A stretch of DNA of 41,026 nucleotides from an uncultured Saprospiraceae bacterium (GTDB lineage Bacteria > Bacteroidota > Bacteroidia > Chitinophagales > Saprospiraceae). The stretch lies in the NCBI GenBank assembly GCA_937927835.1, contig CALGJS010000005.1, positions 1 to 41,026 of the forward strand. The letters are read 5' to 3'. Below the pieces are notes generated by a model. It worked only from the letters and a program-made list of their open reading frames with translations. It did no database searches and was not told where the DNA came from. Position 1 is the stretch's first letter. Each line of letters opens with the position of its first letter. The position numbers were made by a program, and so were the translations under genes. Below, one piece after another: positions 37,299 to 41,026 of the stretch.

Positions 37299-40200
37299 AT
37301 GAATAGATCTTTTCTACAAATCTTGCTCAGGAGTTCTCGAAATAGAGCCTCAATGAGTATTGCAAATAGAAGCAGTAAGTATCTGAAAGGATTACTAGTA
37401 CTTGTTTGTTGCGCTTTGACGGCGTTTCCCGCTATGGCCCAACCAACAACCGCTGCCCCAACTCCAACGGTGGCTGCGGCAAATGTCATTTCCATGTTCA
37501 GTGATGCTTATACCGATGTACCAGTGGATACTTGGTTAACAGCATGGTCTGGAGCTGCTGGTGGTAATATCGTACCGATTGCTGGCAATGATACTAGACT
37601 ATATACGAGTGTCGACTTCCTTGGAATCGAAACGGTAACTAATCCCATCGATGCTTCTGGAATGACCTTCTTTAATATTGATGTTTGGACCCCAGACATG
37701 ACCACCTTTAGAGTGAAATTGGTAAACTTTGATGCCTCTGCTGGAAACTCAGAAGGAGAAATCGCTTTTACGCCAATCCAATCTGGATGGAATACTTTCC
37801 AAATCCCAATGGCAGACTTTTTTGATGGTGCGCTTACTACGGGATCTGCACTTACTAGTGCAACCAATATTTCTCAGTTAATCCTTTCAGGGTTACCTAC
37901 AGGTGGTGGGATGATGTACATTGATAATGTATATTTTTCTGCTCCAGCTATCGATCCAAACGTACCTGCAGTAGCTGCACCAAATCCAACTTGTGATGCA
38001 GCTAACGTAATTTCTATGTTTAGTGGAGTATATACGGATGTACCAGTAGATACTTGGTTGACACCTTGGTCTGCTGCTTCAGGTGGTGGAATTGTACCAA
38101 TTTCTGGAAATGATACTCGACTATATGAGAATGTTGATTTCCTTGGAATCGAAACTGTTGCCAATCAAATCGATGCATCTGGAATGATGTTTTTTAATAT
38201 TGATGTTTGGACGCCAAATATGACCACCTTTAGAGTGAAGCTAGTAGATTTTGGTCCTGGTGGAAACTCAGAAGGAGAAATCGCCTTTACGCCCGTTCAA
38301 ATGGGATGGAATACTTATTCTATTCCAATGGCAGACTTCTTCAATGCTTCCTTAACTACCGGACCTGCGCTTGGGAATTCTACCAATATTGCCCAATTAA
38401 TTCTTTCTGGACAACCTATCGGAGGTGGAACCATGTACATTGATAATGTATATTTTTCTAATTGTCTGCCTACGGAACCAGTTGCTGCTGCTCCAACACC
38501 AACTTGTGATGCAGCTGATGTAATCTCTATGTTTAGTGATGCTTATACCGATGTACCAGTGGATACTTGGTTGACATTCTGGTCTGGTGCTGCTGGTGGT
38601 AATATTGTTCCAGTTGCTGGTAACGATACTAGATTATATACGGCGGTAGATTTCCTTGGAATCGAAACAGTGACTAACCCAATTGATGCATCAGGAATGA
38701 TGTTCTTTAATATTGATGTTTGGACGCCAGACATGACCACCTTTAGAGTGAAGTTGGTAAACTTTGATGCCTCTGCTGGAAACTCAGAAGGTGAAATCGC
38801 TTTTACGCCAGTTCAGTCTGGATGGAATACCTTCCAGATTCCAATGGCAGACTTTTTTGATGCTTCTTTAACAACAGGTCCTGCTCTTACGAGTTCGACT
38901 AATATTTCACAGTTAATTCTTTCTGGACAACCAGTCGCAGCAGGAACCATGTACATTGATAATGTATATTATTCTAATTGTGCAGTACCAGTTCCAGTTA
39001 CTTTCTGTGTAGATCTTAACTGTGTACCAAGTGGTGGCGCTGCTGCTGCAGTGGCTGGTTCCTTTAATGGATTTAACCCTGGTACTGACTTCCTTTCTGA
39101 TGCTGATGGTGATGGTGTTTATTGCGGAACAGTAGACGTAGCACCTGGTGTGCAAACATTTAGATTCTTTACTGCTGGTGAGCAATTTGAAGACCTTTCT
39201 GGTATTGCTGGACAAGCTTGTGCTGCTGGTACAACTCCTGAATTGAGAGAAATTACCGTAGTATCAGGTGTTCCACAAACGGTTACCTATGCTTGGGAAA
39301 GTTGTGCAGCTGATTGTGCGGCTGCTCCTACGGCAGATATTACTTTCTGTGTAGACCTTAGTTGTGCTACAAGTAATGCTGCTGCTGCGGTTGCCGGTTC
39401 TTTTAATGGAGACAATCCTGGAACAAATTTTCTATTTGATGCTGATGGTGATGGTGTTTTTTGTGGGACTGTAGCAGTTCCTGAAGGAGATCATACTTTC
39501 CGTTTCTTCAATGCTGGAGATCAATTTGAAGATCTTTCTGCGATTGCAGGTGAAGCTTGTGTGACTGGAATGGCACCAAATGTAAGACGTGCTATTACAG
39601 TAGTTGCAGGAGTTGCTCAAACCGTAACTTATGGTTGGGAACTTTGTGATGCGGCTTGTCCACCACCACTTCCTGGTCCAGACTTTCCAATTATTTTTGA
39701 TGATTGCGATGTTGTTGACCATGGATTATCTAATTTCGGAGGTATGAGTTCTGTATTAGCAGCGGATCCGTTGGATCCTACTAATAAAGTCGTTTGTGCA
39801 ACCAAAGAAGTTGGAGCAACTTGTTTTGGTGGAACGACTATTAATGTTAATGGTTTACAGAATCCGATTCCTTTTGGACCCGGAAATACCGTAATAACAG
39901 TAGATGTTTTCTCTCCAAATGTAGGAACACCATTTTTATTGAAAATAGAAAGTACCACTGGAGGCCCATCAGCTGAGGTGCTGGTATTCTCAACGGTAGC
40001 AAATGCATGGGAGACTTTGTTCTTCAACTTTGCACTTGATCCAGCTTTTAGCTTATCAAATACTTACGATAGAGTTGTATTCTTCCCTGAGTTTACTTGT
40101 GGAAATACAGATGCTCCTGGTTCTGGAATTACTTATTATTTCGATAATATTATGATGTGTGTTGGTGCTCTTCCTGAAATCACTTGCCCTGCGGCAGTAA

Positions 40201-41026
40201 CAATTTCTTGTGAAGCTTCAACTGATCCTGCGGATACAGGAATGGCGACTACCGTAGAAATTTGTGGTGCATTGCCTGCGATTACTTTTGCAGATGCTGA
40301 CGACCAAACTACGACTGGATGTGGACAACATAGCTATACAATTACAAGAACTTGGACAGCAACTGATCTAGCTGGAAACTCTACTGCTTGTGAGCAAATT
40401 ATCACCGTAGAAGATACAACGCCTCCAGTTCTTACGTGTCCTGCTGAAGCTAGCATAGAATGTGATGGTGATTCAACTCCAGCTGGAACTGGAATGGCTA
40501 TAGCTACTGATAACTGTTCTTCTGGAACTGACCTTGTAGTTAGTTTTACGGATGCTTCTACGCAAGGAACAGATGGTTGTGCTCAATTTGAGTATGTGAT
40601 TACTAGAACATGGACGGTGGTTGATGCTTGTGGTCTTACGGCTTCTTGTGATCAGGTTATCAACGTAGGTTCTACGACTCCTGCCACGGTTACTTGCCCT
40701 GACGATGAAATGTTATCTTGTAATCAAACACCACCTGCTTTCGGTGATACTCCTGAGGAATTCTTAGCTATTGGCGGAACACTTTCAGATAACTGTTCTT
40801 CTGATTTAGCGAATTTTACCATTTCACATTCTGATGATACAAGCGTTGGCTTCTTGGACTTCTGTCCTTCTGCTGCTGCTGCAGATCGTACGATTATTAG
40901 AACTTATACGATTACCAATGCTTGCGGAAACGTAACTACTTGTACGCAGAATTTTGTTTTTGGAACGAGCGATATAGGGCCAGTTATAACTTCTATTCCT
41001 TTGGATCAAACAGTAGATTGTGCAGT
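37299..41026 (+). CDS. Giant secreted repeat protein, 3' truncated by window end
   Basis: Plus frame open from ATG at 37299 to the last base: MNRSFLQILLRSSRNRASMSIANRSSKYLKGLLVLVCCALTAFPAMAQPTT...; three jelly-roll-like repeats, two FCVDL...VAGSFNG repeats, HYR-like Cys repeats. Missing from the ORF track for lack of a stop. Confidence 0.9.
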   Translation, partial: MNRSFLQILLRSSRNRASMSIANRSSKYLKGLLVLVCCALTAFPAMAQPTTAAPTPTVAAANVISMFSDAYTDVPVDTWLTAWSGAAGGNIVPIAGNDTRLYTSVDFLGIETVTNPIDASGMTFFNIDVWTPDMTTFRVKLVNFDASAGNSEGEIAFTPIQSGWNTFQIPMADFFDGALTTGSALTSATNISQLILSGLPTGGGMMYIDNVYFSAPAIDPNVPAVAAPNPTCDAANVISMFSGVYTDVPVDTWLTPWSAASGGGIVPISGNDTRLYENVDFLGIETVANQIDASGMMFFNIDVWTPNMTTFRVKLVDFGPGGNSEGEIAFTPVQMGWNTYSIPMADFFNASLTTGPALGNSTNIAQLILSGQPIGGGTMYIDNVYFSNCLPTEPVAAAPTPTCDAADVISMFSDAYTDVPVDTWLTFWSGAAGGNIVPVAGNDTRLYTAVDFLGIETVTNPIDASGMMFFNIDVWTPDMTTFRVKLVNFDASAGNSEGEIAFTPVQSGWNTFQIPMADFFDASLTTGPALTSSTNISQLILSGQPVAAGTMYIDNVYYSNCAVPVPVTFCVDLNCVPSGGAAAAVAGSFNGFNPGTDFLSDADGDGVYCGTVDVAPGVQTFRFFTAGEQFEDLSGIAGQACAAGTTPELREITVVSGVPQTVTYAWESCAADCAAAPTADITFCVDLSCATSNAAAAVAGSFNGDNPGTNFLFDADGDGVFCGTVAVPEGDHTFRFFNAGDQFEDLSAIAGEACVTGMAPNVRRAITVVAGVAQTVTYGWELCDAACPPPLPGPDFPIIFDDCDVVDHGLSNFGGMSSVLAADPLDPTNKVVCATKEVGATCFGGTTINVNGLQNPIPFGPGNTVITVDVFSPNVGTPFLLKIESTTGGPSAEVLVFSTVANAWETLFFNFALDPAFSLSNTYDRVVFFPEFTCGNTDAPGSGITYYFDNIMMCVGALPEITCPAAVTISCEASTDPADTGMATTVEICGALPAITFADADDQTTTGCGQHSYTITRTWTATDLAGNSTACEQIITVEDTTPPVLTCPAEASIECDGDSTPAGTGMAIATDNCSSGTDLVVSFTDASTQGTDGCAQFEYVITRTWTVVDACGLTASCDQVINVGSTTPATVTCPDDEMLSCNQTPPAFGDTPEEFLAIGGTLSDNCSSDLANFTISHSDDTSVGFLDFCPSAAAADRTIIRTYTITNACGNVTTCTQNFVFGTSDIGPVITSIPLDQTVDCA
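37482..38985 (+). repeat. Three tandem ~174-aa repeats (periods 522 and 513 nt)
   Basis: Units start at 37482 (NVISMFSDAYTDVPVDTWLTAWS), 38004 (NVISMFSGVYTDVPVDTWLTPWS) and 38517 (DVISMFSDAYTDVPVDTWLTFWS). Confidence 0.93.
38997..39660 (+). repeat. Two tandem ~114-aa repeats (period 342 nt)
   Basis: VTFCVDLNCVPSGGAAAAVAGSFNGFNPGT (38997) and ITFCVDLSCATSNAAAAVAGSFNGDNPGT (39339). Confidence 0.9.

Noticed and set aside
37286-37495. Minus ORF of 69 aa over the giant gene start
   Set aside because: Antisense to the signal peptide region; no recognisable family.
37508-41009. Minus-strand ORFs inside 37508-41009
   Set aside because: Antisense shadows of the large plus-strand repeat gene, which carries signal peptide, repeats and a continuous frame.
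1-41026. tRNA, rRNA, transposase or integrase genes
   Set aside because: None recognised by eye; no IS ends or attachment site duplications were evident.

Overview
The window looks like Bacteroidota chromosome, probably Saprospiraceae-like (inferred from TAnnTTTG promoters, SusC/SusD and giant secreted repeat proteins). Its core, about 9.7-31.1 kb, is a near-complete alginate utilisation locus: PL7, PL17 and PL6 alginate lyases, SusC/SusD, a PKD-rich surface lipoprotein, a KdgF-like cupin, two SDR reductases (DEH reductase candidates), an MFS transporter, KDG kinase, KDPG aldolase, an atypical Nramp-fold transporter, and two paralogous FadR-type GntR regulators of equal length. The strongest non-annotated signal is a palindromic operator, TTGGT-NN-ACCAA. 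It occurs six times, only around the two gntR genes and the PL7 and PL6 lyase genes. In both lyase promoters it sits exactly 11 nt downstream of an identical TATATTTG -7 box. Left of the locus are a 7TM hybrid two-component regulator (apparently with a non-ATG start), a mosaic secreted protein with RCxxC lectin/fascin-like repeats and a PLA2-like CxxHD motif, and a five-blade FG-GAP/VCBS protein. Right of the locus are KptA, housekeeping-like genes, an AAA ATPase/RloB pair (putative Abi-type defence), two overlapping small ORFs, and a truncated giant secreted repeat protein. The ORF track missed that last gene because it runs off the window. All family calls come from reading motifs by eye; no search was run.
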